From: Saksenaea vasiformis B4078
Lineage: Eukaryota; Mucoromycota; Mucoromycetes; Mucorales; Saksenaeaceae
Assembly: GCA_000697055.1 (NCBI GenBank)
Contig: JNDT01001890.1
Location: 1 to 64,000, forward strand
Direction of reading: 5' to 3'
Length of the DNA stretch: 64,000 nucleotides
Positions 53,126 through 64,000 of the stretch are shown here, one piece after another. The translations under genes and the position numbers were made by a program. Numbering within the stretch: the first letter of the stretch is position 1; each line of letters begins with the position of its first letter. The notes below the pieces were generated by a model. It did not search any database. It was not told where the DNA came from and saw nothing but the letters and a program-made list of their open reading frames with translations.

Positions 53126-55253
53126 TCAGGTCTTACAAGCTCTTCGGCAAGACCGCGAAACCTCATCTAACAGGTCCCACACACATTCCTCAGCCATATA
53201 CTCGCTGTACCGTTGGCTCATTGGTTTCCATTCCTCCAACACCTGCGGTGGGTACTGGAAATCTGGTCCGAAGTTACACCGCACCATGCCGCCCTTGAAT
53301 ACACTCACAGCAGGGTAATAGCCTAGCGTACCATCATCGTCCAGGGGAGGATCTTCTGTCCATTGCTGTGCCCGTACGCCATCATACTCTTCTTCTTCCA
53401 TGCGCATCCTAGGCATACTACTGCCATCTTTCTTCTGTTTCCTTTTTTTCTTGTTTCGCTGCGCCATTACCAATTCTGGCAATCGGCCGAAATCCTCAAA
53501 GTCTATCAGATCCTCAAACATCACACCTTGATACACGCCGTTTTTGTACACACTGATGGATGATCCCGGTATGGTTCGTGGTTGATAAGCTTCCTCATCC
53601 TCCTTTTTGTCATCGTCATGTGTCAGTGCCTTGAGCTCTTTGCTTTGTCGGAAATCCTTTTCCTCAAACCATAACCGGTCCTTGTACGCAATTGGGATCC
53701 GCTTGCGTGACGGACTCTTGAACGCTCGATCCGATCTTTTTGGAAGAGATATGTATAAGCCAATGACATCACCCACACCAAACGATTCTCCATATTTTTG
53801 TGGTCGAGAACAGAAAAGTTTATCGCCCGTTAAATCCCGGTAACCATAGCCATAGGCATCGTAACCAACAGGTGCATTCAGGCAAGCTAGATGATAATTA
53901 CTACGTCTTGGATTGTTGTTCCCAATGGCTGAAGAGCCAAAAAAAAAATTACTTTTTTTTTACCTTCTCGTCTTGCCCATCCTATCCGAACGTGCGGATC
54001 AATGGACTTTCCTTTTTCGGTTGTCTGCTGAATCACGGCTTCCCAGAACCAGTTGCCTTCTTTGACACCGACATTCGCACGACACATCCGGAATCCTTTG
54101 TCCGTTGTCACCGTGAGGCCATCGCTGGTAACAGACACATAAGTACTTCTATCAGCAGTGCTTATAGTACAGCCACCCGGGCCATGCTCCGCTTGCTGGT
54201 ATGCTACCAATGGAAGAACGGATGGTTCGCACGGAATGTACTTGAAACCGAATCGATTGAACGGATGGTCTGTGTTAGCGGAGCTTGGAAAGGCAGGAAC
54301 ATTGGTTGGCGTGAGTACGGGGGATGAGGATCGTGGCGAAGGCGTGGTTGGCGTAGTTGACCTCCATTTTGCGTCATGCCGTAGTGATCTGTGCTGATGT
54401 TGCGGCGGTGTTTGTGGTGCCATGCATGAATCATTGTCTGTTTTCCTCCTTTCCCTCGTGCGTGGTACAGTTACAGGCGCTTTGCCTCCAGACTACACAT
54501 AATGATGGGTCAGAGCTGCAGCAGTGTTCAATTATGTCGTCACCTGGATTGTTGGTCGAACGTGCCACAGATTGGCATCGGTCAAACAGAAATCGGACGC
54601 GGCTGACCGTTGGCGCTCGTCACGGGCGATAAATATTTCTCTTGAGGAATACAGACAACTACCCAAGGTTGCCCACCTAATGGATGGTTAGAAGCGAACA
54701 AAATTTAGACAAGCTTTGTACTCTCACTTACCACGTAGGTGTCCGCACGCGTTCGGTACAGATACTTTTCCAGTGCTTATCCACATACGGAATAATTTCC
54801 TTCTTGTTGAAATAAAACTGTTCTGGATGCCACTCTTCCATAAGACTTGCATTCTTACTTTCAAACAGTTCTCTATTTCCTGTGCCAATGCGGCATAAAA
54901 TTTCCTCCAGGATCAGATTCGCGATCGTCGTAGAACAGATATCTTTCCAGCCGGCCGTTGTGCGTTCAAACGTCTCGACATTATTTTCTCCACAACGTGC
55001 ACAGACGAAGATGTAATTGGTGGTAAAAAGCAAATCCGGCGGATTGCTTACAGAGATACATTCCGCATGGAACCAGTCTTTACAGTCTTTTTTAAAATGC
55101 TTTAAGCAAGGCTTGTCTGCAATTGGAATACTCCATTTACCTACATCGACATTGAACGGATATCTCCAAAAGGTTCCTATCTTGACCACAATAACAATAA
55201 CGATGTTGCGAATTAATCGTGTGCGTTTCGTTCCACACGGTGAAATCTGACAT
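53126..55253 (-). CDS. ASH2: COMPASS subunit ASH2 / Bre2 (PHD-WH + SPRY)
   Basis: Five exons, 628 aa: 55253-55145, 55086-54732, 54676-54544, 54492-53964 and 53886-53126. The N-terminus has the atypical PHD (YCYCGQDRNLLEISVQC, CKDWFHAECI, FVCARCG) followed by the winged-helix part (NLILEEILCR) and WWATLGSCL. A low-complexity linker with PRSSSPVLTPT leads to the split SPRY domain: FRMCRANVGVKEGNWFWEA, VRIGWARRE, CLNAPVGYDAYGYGYRD, FGVGDVIGLYI, ISVYKNG and YYPAVSVFKGG, and the C-terminal SDI-like region ends EECVWDLLDEV. ASH2 activates the SET1/MLL H3K4 methyltransferase; this gene has the full metazoan-like architecture, longer than yeast Bre2. Confidence 0.95.
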
Positions 55254-55745
55254 GATGCTCAAGTCTCTCTAATTGATCGTTTTTGCTTGTTCTGTTTTAA
55301 AGCGTCACGCTTGGTCGCCCCATTTTGCGCAAAACGTAAAATTCTTACTCAGATTCGTAGGCTGGCTTCGTCCTCAGTTGTCTGTCAGAAACCGCTTGCA
55401 CCTTAGCATCAGTTTCAATAGAAAGAAAGTCATTTCGATTACTATTGGGGATCGTTTCGATGCTAATAATGTATGATTTTCTCTTCGGCGACTAACGGGA
55501 TCATATGGCACATATTGGATATATCTGTAAACACTGAGCATTCATCTATCACTTGTTTTCACGTCATGCGGCTAAAACCACGCAGATTTATCTAACTTTC
55601 TTGTTATACATATATATATATATATCGTGTCTTCAAGCAAGCCGCCGTAAGCCTTTCCAAAATTCAATTTGTAAGCATGTGGTGGTTGAGAAATCCAACG
55701 AGCGCTTGTGGCTGAAGTGGTGGACCGCTTCTTTCTCCAATCAAC
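55254..55745. promoter_or_regulatory. Divergent promoter region ASH2 / ALB1-like
   Basis: A 492-bp stretch between two start codons on opposite strands. It contains a short (TA)n run at 55609-55626. No specific factor site was identified. Confidence 0.4.
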
Positions 55746-56121
55746 ATGCCCAAAGCACGACGAGATCTCACTTCGAAGGCGAATTCGCCTTATACCCGTT
55801 CGAAAGCTGCGAAGAAAGGTGAACATGGCATTGCAATCAAGAAATCAACAAAACCTATTTCGAAATCGGAACGGATCAAGAATGCAAAAATAACAGATCA
55901 GCTCGACGATCTAATGAATGATCTCTCGCCACAACTACTCTCGAAAAAAGAAAAGAAGAATCAGAAGGTATGAATGAAAAGGATAAATGGCGATGAGACG
56001 ACTAAAGAAAACGTCCTAGCAAATTGCAAAACCGATACAAGACATCGAAGCAGAGCAACGCGAATATGAGAAGACTCAAAACGCTATGGAAGATGCTTTA
56101 GACTTGTTGACACGATTATAA
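55746..56121 (+). CDS. ALB1: Alb1-like ribosome biogenesis protein
   Basis: Two exons, 107 aa: 55746-55967 and 56020-56121. Very basic first half (MPKARRDLTSKA, RSKAAKKGEHGIAIKK, SKSERIKNAKITDQLDDLM) and a helical C-terminus (DIEAEQREYEKTQNAMEDAL). Size, basic character and the KxxR...LDDLM arrangement match Alb1, a shuttling factor that binds the 60S export factor Arx1. Small basic nucleolar proteins diverge fast, so another pre-60S factor is possible. Confidence 0.5.
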
Positions 56122-56604
56122 GATTTTTAACGGTTCTTCCTATGAAAAGTTTCACTTCTTTTCTGCAGTTTCTGCAATCCTCATTCATTGTAATTCTTTA
56201 AACATGCCCTTTTCCCCATTACGCAGCATTAAAGCTGTTCTGTATCTCAATATACACTACGTTCAGACCTTAGATATCGCTACAATTTGGCGCTTTTCCC
56301 GTATGGATTGTAGATCTCCATGAAATGTATAATATTTTTGGGGAAGACCAGTGGCCTTGAAGTTGAAATCTAGTGGATCGATCCGCAAAGCTGAGTAATC
56401 TGAATGGAAACTTCTCTAATCAAGATGCGCTCCTCCGTAAAGAACACCTGTGCGAACTTTAACCTTGTTTTTTGAATGCCGAAACCTGGATTTGTAACAA
56501 AGGAAGATGAAGACAATGTAACTGATGATTTTTCGTTCTATTACAATTGTTTTGACTTTATTTAGACGCGATCTTCTAGTGTATATTTGAGTGCTAATGT
56601 TTCC
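56122..56604. other. Intergenic region between convergent genes
   Basis: 3' flanks of the ALB1-like and F-box genes; no open frame of note and no repeat recognised. Confidence 0.5.
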
Positions 56605-58293
56605 TTATTCTAAACAAACACGCTTTTTGTTTATGTACAAGAGTTCAACAGATCGACACTGTAGGCGAACACAGCCATGTGTCATATCTCGAACAAGTTT
56701 ACGCGGTATCCTTCTTTCTGGGATCTGTTGCGATTTGAAGTCCCTGGAACGTGCTTCCGCCCATGCGACAGTATCTGTGTCAAGTGCTGCCATTTCTAAA
56801 GCTTCGTCCCAACATCGTTGTTGATCGTCTTGTCGAGTTCTGAATCGGGACATATAATACCAGCGTTGTTTCATTTGATCCTCGACAGCAAACATCTTCA
56901 TACGTTGTTTACTTGTTGTGCTACAAACATGTTGGATGTCAACCGAATGAAGAGCGTGTTGTGGCAAGCGCAAGTGGATGACACGCTGATGAGAGACAGT
57001 ACAGTCAAACAAACGTAGATGGGTTAACTGTGGGCACGCAGAGGCCAAACAATCAATCACAGTATCAGCAAACTGGATGTGCTGCAGCACAAATTTTTTC
57101 AGCGGGTGATCGTGGACGGTTTTGGCATGAGAGCTAAGGATACAGTTCTCGAGTGTCAGCGATTCGAGATGTCGGCAGTTGTTCAATATCTCATTTAAAT
57201 TTATCCGGATTGCGCCTGGGGTAGTGGCTTGAAGTGTCAAATGTTTTAATCGCTGGCAATGTTTCAACGAGGGGGTCCAGAAGGACAACGAAAGGGAAGG
57301 TACATCCATCCAAGCAACGTCTTCTGCTTGCGTTTGTCCTTCTCCTTCTTTCTTTTTACGTAGAAATTGTTGACCAACATCATCCATTTGAAGGACGCTT
57401 ACATGGTCGAGTCTTGTTCCAGCCGCAGCCAGTACTTGGAAAAGTCGGTTATCCGGCGGAACAACGGCACGCCATTGAAAGGATTTGAGTTCGCGACAAT
57501 GTTTTGCAAATAGCCCGAGTGCTTGTCGCCGTTGCCGCGGATGTCGTTCCTTTTCTTCAAACATATGCTGAAAAGAAAGGGACTGAAGATGCGGATATTT
57601 TTTTGCAAAGTACATCAGCCATAGAGGATGATAGCCATGGAAACAGTCCAGATGGAATAAAGTGAAATGGGGAGCGGGCTCATAGTGTTCAGACAGCACC
57701 CCTGGCGCTGATTTAAGACCATTGAGATGGAGCTGTCGGAGACAAGGTAAGGCCGCGTGGATCGCTTCAACAAAGGCAACAGTGATGGTTTTTCGAAGGC
57801 CAAACAACGTCAATTCACGCAACTGTGGTACATACGAAAGAACTTCCGTTAACAGTACGTTACGGAACCAAGCTGTATCGAGTGTCAGCTGCGTCAATCT
57901 CCCGTACGACTGCAAAAGTGGTGTCACCAGCTGGGGTATGCCCTCCTCCTCCTCCTCTGTCTGATCGATCGTGTGCCAATATGTCCAAATACGCCAATCC
58001 AAACGTAGCGATTCGATTGAAGGACAGTGCGCTTTCAACAGTTGGATGTCTTCCAGAGTCAATTTGGTGACGAAAAGATCGAGTTCTCGTACATGGTGGC
58101 CTACGCGAGGTACCATATTCAAGAAGCTACAGAGTCTTCTTCTGCTCTTGATCGTGACATTTCGATATAATAAGCCGTGGAAAATATGGTACCAATCTTT
58201 ACAGACGTATAACAATGTGCAGCAGTCCTCCTTGGAAAGCAAACAATAAATTAATTGCGTTACTTCAAAAGGAATCGCGATGAGATTCGTCAT
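56605..58293 (-). CDS. F-box protein with leucine-rich repeats
   Basis: Intronless, 562 aa. The N-terminal F-box reads IPFEVTQLIYCLLSKEDCCT, then LYVCKDWYHIFHGLLYRNVT, giving the Skp1-binding helices. From about residue 65 to 470 there are irregular repeats of about 25-30 residues with the L-x-x-L-x-L pattern (VRELDLFVTKL, IESLRLDW, LTQLTLDTAWF, LRQLHLNGL, LKHLTLQATT, LESLTLENC, LTHLRLFDC). Such proteins recruit substrates to SCF ubiquitin ligases; the substrate is unknown. Intronless F-box/LRR genes are common in these fungi. The Glu-rich insertion EEEEEG at about residue 113 is encoded by a CTC repeat. Confidence 0.88.
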   Translation of the reverse strand: MTNLIAIPFEVTQLIYCLLSKEDCCTLLYVCKDWYHIFHGLLYRNVTIKSRRRLCSFLNMVPRVGHHVRELDLFVTKLTLEDIQLLKAHCPSIESLRLDWRIWTYWHTIDQTEEEEEGIPQLVTPLLQSYGRLTQLTLDTAWFRNVLLTEVLSYVPQLRELTLFGLRKTITVAFVEAIHAALPCLRQLHLNGLKSAPGVLSEHYEPAPHFTLFHLDCFHGYHPLWLMYFAKKYPHLQSLSFQHMFEEKERHPRQRRQALGLFAKHCRELKSFQWRAVVPPDNRLFQVLAAAGTRLDHVSVLQMDDVGQQFLRKKKEGEGQTQAEDVAWMDVPSLSLSFWTPSLKHCQRLKHLTLQATTPGAIRINLNEILNNCRHLESLTLENCILSSHAKTVHDHPLKKFVLQHIQFADTVIDCLASACPQLTHLRLFDCTVSHQRVIHLRLPQHALHSVDIQHVCSTTSKQRMKMFAVEDQMKQRWYYMSRFRTRQDDQQRCWDEALEMAALDTDTVAWAEARSRDFKSQQIPERRIPRKLVRDMTHGCVRLQCRSVELLYINKKRVCLE

Positions 58294-58587
58294 TTTTTTT
58301 TGTTCTTTGATTTTCTTTGGCCCCTTTTTCCTATCTATTTATTTGTGTCTCAATTTAAAAATTAGTGTGTTTTAGAGCGAAACTCTGGCATAAGCTCTTG
58401 AAATCCCGTTTACGCGAAAAGAAAGGTTCTTCCGATTCTTGCTTTCGGAGTTGATTTATGCCCATCAGGTCACAGATAAAACTTTGGTCTGGACGCTACT
58501 GTACGCTCGGTCCACAAAGTTCTTTAATGCAACACGTTTTGTAGGTGCTTTATTTCATTGTATTTACAAAAGATATAGTAGATAGGT
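58294..58587. other. Short intergenic region
   Basis: About 290 bp between two minus-strand genes, holding the F-box promoter and the FANCM 3' flank. Nothing further was seen. Confidence 0.5.
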
Positions 58588-61500
58588 TTATACAAAATCG
58601 CTATCGCGATCCTCCGTGTCGCCTTCTCTCAGGCCACTTTTTTCACTTTCTTCTATTTCGTCATTCTCTTCTTCATCTTTCTTACGAATCCATTTTTCCG
58701 TATCCATTTTGTCTATCCATGTTTTCCTCCGCGTTTCTGATCCTCTACCGAACAATGTGTTGACGCCTCGAGATTTTAACGTGTCCGGACTGAGCAAGCT
58801 TGCGCGATAGACGGAATAAATGTCCCCATGGTGGCTCGCTCCATCTTGCATTAACGAAGAAGAACTTGTGCAAGGAACAAGTCCTGAGCTTCCATCATGG
58901 ATAAACGAATCCAAGCACGAAGACCCCTCCATTTTTCCATCTCCCTCCTCGCCATCATCGGTACTGTAATCATCACTGCTTCTCTCTGCCTCTATGTCTA
59001 AAAATGGATTTGCATCGTCCACGTCGAGAATCCTCCGTTTTTGCCGTTTATCTGCTGCATGCGGACTTGATGGATGCCTCTTCCTTTTAGTGGCATCATG
59101 ATGGTCTGATCTGGAAGGCGGTGGTTCTTGATCTACCGCACATGCACGTCTCAATTGCCCACGTTTAGCCTTTTTACCTTCCTCGGGAGCAGCAACATCA
59201 TCGATGACCACGACCGATTGACGGTCAGTCTGGGATGGATTATTCATTTGACTTGACATGTCTTCGCTGTCATCAATGGCTACCATTCGCTTTCTAACAC
59301 GTCGTATTATTGGCGAAGGCGTCGCTGCATGGTCCGATTCTGCATCACTACCTGTATGGGCAGCCATCGGGGGAGTGCCTTGTACAGATGGTTCTGGGCT
59401 ACCAGCTAAATCCCCAAGAATCGAACCTTCGTCATCCTCTTCGTCGTTGAACGTGATATGGGATGGTAGTTTGTTATCGTACTCGGTCTCTACAGGTTCT
59501 CGCTCCTCTGCCGGTTGGCTTGCCATAATATTTTGTAATGTTTCATCTCCAGTAAAATCGAATTCGATTATATCTTCGGCAGCCTCTGCTTGAAGCAAGG
59601 CATGATCATCCCCATTCGCCTCTTCTACTTCGCCAAGGGGTGCAGCAGATACAGCATCGCATCTTTTGAATGCCTCCAGATCAAGGTTCTTTTGGATAGA
59701 TGGCGCGGGAGGTTTCGCTGGCTGTGAAATGACTTGACATTCATCATCATCATCATCATCATCATCATCTGTCAATGTAAAAATAATGGCTTCTTCTTGT
59801 TCTTCTTCTGGTCGTGCTTGTTCGCCGGTAGTGCTGGCTGTTGGTTTCGGAGAAGGCGCCGGTATTATTGATTCAGCACAATCATTCGGTGCACGTCTGT
59901 CTAGATCGTTGCCAACATCTTTCTCTGGTGGCTGTGAATCGATCATGATCACTTCTGCTTGTTGTTGTTGTTGCGGAGAGAGTGGCATGTCAGCAAGAGC
60001 ATCTAGGAAGCTGTCGCTAAGATTATCGAATTCTTCATGATCATTTTGGATGTGGACTTTCGTAGGCCCTGGCGGTGTTAAAGGTATGTCTGCGAGAGCG
60101 TTTGCCAAACTATCCGCAGATCCAAACGAAATATCATCGAACCTGTTTTCAGATGCCTCTTGTTGCATTAATTTTCCGTTTCCAGGGATATAGCGAGCAT
60201 AGATCCCACAGGTAATAAACCGTCCGGTATCTTCCTTATGTCGTTTTTGTCGATCTTCCAGTACTTGTATAGCCCTAGCCCTCAATCTAGGTGTTGACAA
60301 CGATAAAATCGAGATTGTAGGCTCGCCGAACGAAATATTCTTGCAAAAATTACCACCTTCGTAGGGGAACTTTGGTTCCAATGGATCATTGAAGTCAAAC
60401 GCATCTTGGTCTTCTTCCATTTTCTCGTCTTTCACATCCGACGCATGTATTGGAGTTTTATTTTGTTTCTCGGAACTGTCCGTTTCCTTCTTGTCCAGAT
60501 AGTTGTTATCAGGGGCCTCGCTCATTTCATGGTCACGCACAATGTCTCCTTGATATGCTGGAAGGCTGTCATCCCAACCATCCCAATCGCAGATGTCAGG
60601 AACGTCCTCATCAGCGTTCTTTTGCATTTCTTCGTACGTTATCAGATTTCCTTCACAGCCGAACAACTCTTTCGGATGATACTGATGGTGTTCCTTTGAA
60701 AAGATCTCATCCACTTCCAGAAACGCAGAGGCGTCCCAAGAGTCGTCGCATCCACGACTTCCAGGCTCTGGAGAGGCAACAGCTGGTTGCTTGCCTTTCC
60801 CGTCTACTTCTTCCATATCCCACGGATTGAACCCGGACATCTGCCCAAATCCATCAAAATCATCTTCTTCGTCCAGCATTCCTTTTGTCACAAGGTTCCC
60901 GGCTTGTAACCAAAGTTCATCCGCATCAGTCTCCGTTTCTTTATAGCGTTTCCGCGTGCTACTTTCTGGTTGATCGTCTACTGCTTCTTCGTATCTTCTA
61001 CGAAGCGAATCATCCGCTCTTTTCTCCTTGGTAAGCTTAGTCTCTTTGATTTTGCGGGATTTTTGTCGATCGACTGTATCTTTTTCTTCTTCTTCCTCAC
61101 GCCCACGTTTTCGGCGGTTAGGAAGCACGATCTTATCGTTCGAATTCAAATCCCTAATTTCTGAAGTTTTTTGTGGTGGTGGTGGTGGTGTTGACAAAGG
61201 CTCGTCGTCCATCGGAATATTGGTGTCAGAACGATAAGAGGATGGATTATCACCCTTCAATATCTGCCGTTCCATCTTGTTTACGAGAGTGACAAGTTGA
61301 TATGTACGTCGCGAATGTCGAACATGTTTATAGGATGATAACCGAGAATGAAGGGGGATATACTTGAGCGAGGTCTTTAATGGGCTTTGGACTGGCCAAT
61401 GCCGATTTGTCACTTGCTGGATAGTCAACGTCTCGTCATCACCGCAAAAAGATTTTACAAATTTCTGGAGCGTTTTCTCCTTCAGTGTACCATCTGGATT

Positions 61501-63881
61501 GACCTCGCTATCCTCATCAAACGTTGGATCATTGTTCCTCTTTCGTCTGCTAGTAACTGTTTTGGTGTATGTACCGATTTCCATCGTCTTTCTGGCACAA
61601 ACAGGTTTGTAGTTTGCAGGAAGCACAGTTGGATTCGGTGAGAAGTACTGCAACATGTTTCGCCTTGAAATCATATCCTGGACACGTTGATACGTGTCTT
61701 TTGCGTTTTGATACTTCCTCTCTTCTTGTTCAGTCATCAAAAGAAGGCATTTTCCTTTACGCTTTCGGCCAGTTCTTCCCATTCGTTGCAACTATAAAAG
61801 GAATGAGCGAGGATTCATGGGTAACAAACAAATGTGGACGAACCATTCGGATAGGTGAGCTTTGTGAGTCGTAACAGATAATTAGATCGACTTCACCGAT
61901 ATCGAGACCTTCTTCGCCAATCGATGTTGCAACTAGCACGTTGAGCTCGCCGCTACGAAACTTAGAGATAACCTAAAAATGGACAGTGAGCCCTCTATAT
62001 GGTTCGATAAATGGCTATGCCTACCTCTTTTTGTTCACGCTGATTTAATCCTTTCGTGCCATCCTTGCCTCCTGCTTGACCTACGAAGGACGAACAACGC
62101 ACAAGTGGTTCATGCGTCGATAGAACTTTGACAATCTCGTCCACTGAACTACGAAAAGTCGAAAAAACAATGACTTTGGATTGTTCACCTTCTTGCGTCT
62201 CGCTGAAATGTTGCAGTAGTGCATTCATTAGACTATCCATTTTAGGATGTCCCACAAAATCGGGGCGAGCGGATTGCTCTCGCAAATCCTGTAGCAGATT
62301 CTTCACGGCAAAATCTTTTACGAGATTGATCTTCTCACGGGAAGAAACCTTTCCGCTATCAACCTCTTCTTGTAATTTCTGCATGAACTGATCCATCGTT
62401 CCCAAAAATGGTCCGACACCGTGTACGCACAGCATTTCATAAGCACGACTCAGTCCTTCTGCGATGCTAAAATCAACAAAAATTTTTCCTTTCAGACCTT
62501 GCGCAAAGTTTCTGGCATTCGCCATAAAAGTACGACGTGCTTGTAGGATTTGGTAAGGTGAGTTTCTTTCCGGTTCCGGATCATAGATAACATGAAATTT
62601 ATGCAAGCGTTCAAGTACGGGCATAAAAATCTTTTCACGAAAGGTGGAGATCGCTTTAGGTACCACACCAGTTGCTCCACCAGTATAACTCAATTTGACC
62701 ACTGTCTTCTGAATACTTTTACCGTGTGAGTATTCCTGTATATCCATTGAATCCTCCGTTCGAATTTGTACATTGTCGATGCGTAAGTTGGTAATGACAG
62801 CCTGCACATTGTCCAAATTCGTTCCTGGAGTAGCTGTTAAGGCGAGCACCCTGAAATGTTCATGTATCTTTGCAATTTTCCGGACGACTTCGGTGTATGC
62901 ATAGTTTCCTGTCGCTTTGTGTGCTTCGTCAATTACGAGACAGGCAACCTTGTTCGCTGGGCAGATGCGATCGTTCAGATCGTTTTGAAGCGTCTGCGGT
63001 GTCATAAAGTACACCCGCTTTGTTTGCCAAAGCACCTTTCGTTTGTCTTGTTTCAATGTTCCTGTAAGCTCTACAGTGTCTGATTGAGGTAATCCGCAGA
63101 TCTTAAAACACGCTTCGATCTGCTGTGCCACCAATGGACGTGTAGGTGCTACAAATATGATCTTGGACCCAGGGAACCATCGCCAGTAGTTGTACATAAC
63201 GACAGCCGCAATGAACGTTTTACCCAATCCTGTCGGTAGAGCGACGAGTGTATTGTGGAACAGCGCTTTTTGAACAATGTTGTACTGATATACACGTAAT
63301 GGGTAATTAACCGGATAGATCCAAGTGGGTAGAGCTTCTCTATCCAAAGAATGGAACGAAGGGATTCCTGGGGGTGGCGGAGCAGGAGGAACAGGATCCT
63401 CTGGGATAAGGAATGGCGTCCTATTACCAGTGTTGCTACTGCTGTTGTTGTTACTGTTACTGCTACTACTACTGCTGCTACTGCTACTAGTGCTGTGATT
63501 GAATGAACGTGTTGAGGCCGATTCCGCAGCAGCACTGGAGCGTGTAGCGTTGGTATTTCTATTAGGCGACCGACTAACAAAGTCCATGATACTCGTTTGC
63601 TTTGTCAGCGTAGTGGTACGAGAAGGGCTATTGTTGTTTGACACAGGGCGACGTTGTTCCGCTACTTCAGCCATGGATATGAGAGCATCAGCATCAACAT
63701 CGCCGAAATCATCGTCCAGAATGATGGGTGACGATGGGTCGTTCCTCCTTGCTTCTGCATTCTCCACAGCTGCCAACAGATCCTGAGTAAGATCGTCAGA
63801 GATCTCAAACTCGTCACTATCGTCGACACTGGGCATATGTGAAATCCAAAAAGAAAGAGGAGTGGATTGAAACCCCGCCAT
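58588..63881 (-). CDS. MPH1: FANCM / Mph1 DNA helicase with long disordered C-terminus
   Basis: Three exons, 1729 aa: 63881-62025, 61972-61844 and 61791-58588. After a Ser/Asn-rich lead, ATPase motifs appear in order: Q-region [15 protein letters not shown], Walker [39 protein letters not shown] box [22 protein letters not shown], then the FANCM-type insertion, [28 protein letters not shown] and [13 protein letters not shown]. These define the FANCM/Mph1/Hef branch, which remodels replication forks and D-loops. The last about 950 residues are acidic and low-complexity with Asp and Gln runs; MHF-binding or FANCM-specific motifs were not resolved. It is longer than yeast Mph1 (993 aa). An ATG at 63836 (MPSVDD) is an alternative start. 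Confidence 0.96.
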
Positions 63882-63902
63882 TTATTTCCCTTTTCAAAAA
63901 AG
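63882..63902. promoter_or_regulatory. 21-bp gap between divergent start codons
   Basis: Only 21 bp separate the annotated FANCM ATG (63881, -) from the ZNHIT1-like ATG (63903, +). Either transcripts overlap at their 5' ends or FANCM starts at the downstream ATG (63836), widening the gap to 66 bp. In both cases the promoter elements must lie inside the neighbouring gene. Confidence 0.5.
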
Positions 63903-64000
63903 ATGTACAAGAAGAGCGAAAGAGCAAAGCAGACATCCTATCGACAGGATCCAGAAGCTCAGCAACGCCATTTGAAACGGCAACTCGATTCATTGGAGCG
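63903..64000 (+). CDS. VPS71: 5' end of a ZNHIT1 / Vps71 (Swc6)-like gene
   Basis: The ATG at 63903 opens a frame that runs to the window end: MYKKSERAKQTSYRQDPEAQ, continuing QRHLKRQLDSLE. The basic start and the (Q)RxLxRQLxxLE helix match the N-terminus of ZNHIT1/Vps71, a subunit of the SWR1/SRCAP complex that deposits H2A.Z. The HIT zinc finger would lie beyond the window, so the call rests on about 32 residues. Confidence 0.5.
   Translation, partial: MYKKSERAKQTSYRQDPEAQQRHLKRQLDSLE

Noticed and set aside
59258..60040. Ser-rich + strand open frames within the FANCM gene
   Set aside because: Antisense to acidic Asp/Glu/Ser codons (TCA/TCG runs); no independent start, splice or motif support.

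Overview
The window looks like a nuclear chromosome segment from a fungus, most likely Mucoromycota and probably Mucorales. Almost every conserved gene is split by short introns of about 45-70 nt with GTA(A/T)GT-type donors. The best matches are fungal housekeeping proteins: Rch1/SLC10A7, Mnn1-type mannosyltransferase, Hom6, Adh6-type dehydrogenase, Prp28 and Alb1. Several gene relics resemble families that I associate with Mucorales. No tRNA, rRNA, CRISPR array or organellar sequence was recognised.

Left arm (1-20 kb). A gene-poor start holds decayed or unidentified coding pieces and a small palindromic element. It is followed by an AIM34-like SAP-domain protein (+), a prenylcysteine-methylesterase-like hydrolase (-), an unidentified relic (-), eIF2D/Tma64 (+), TRAPPC5/Trs31 (-), an SLC10A7/Rch1-like transporter (-) that appears to carry a one-base frameshift, and a GLI-like five-zinc-finger, glutamine-rich regulator (-).

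Centre (20-36 kb). This is the accessory part. The standout is an 18-exon gene at 21501-24781 that encodes a complete, apparently intact Fanzor protein, the eukaryotic TnpB relative and a predicted RNA-guided DNA endonuclease. It has the RuvC D/E/D residues, the T-S-x-x-C zinc-finger signature and the terminal N-R-D motif. It is transcribed divergently from a decayed SWIM zinc-finger gene of the kind carried by Mutator-like transposases. Homoserine dehydrogenase follows, then a Rho-type GTPase pseudogene, a 501-bp pogo/Tigger-like element with TA target duplication, a 1656-bp CACTA-like element with GAA target duplication, relic genes, and a degenerate paired repeat that recurs near 40.7 kb.

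Right arm (35-64 kb). Conserved genes dominate: a GT71 mannosyltransferase (-), an Adh6-like dehydrogenase (+), Prp28 (+), a C2H2+PHD protein (-), a 3.7-kb gap, a universal stress protein (+), cytosolic lysyl-tRNA synthetase (-), ASH2/Bre2 of COMPASS (-), an Alb1-like ribosome factor (+), an F-box protein (-), FANCM/Mph1 (-), and the start of a ZNHIT1/Vps71-like gene (+) whose start codon lies only 21 bp from that of FANCM.

Most of the conserved genes are independent housekeeping units rather than a cluster. Recurring arrangements are tight convergent pairs (eIF2D/TRAPPC5 38 bp, USP/LysRS 170 bp) and divergent pairs. Exon coordinates were derived by hand from reading-frame continuity and splice consensus, and where I say the frame closes it was checked by exon-length arithmetic.
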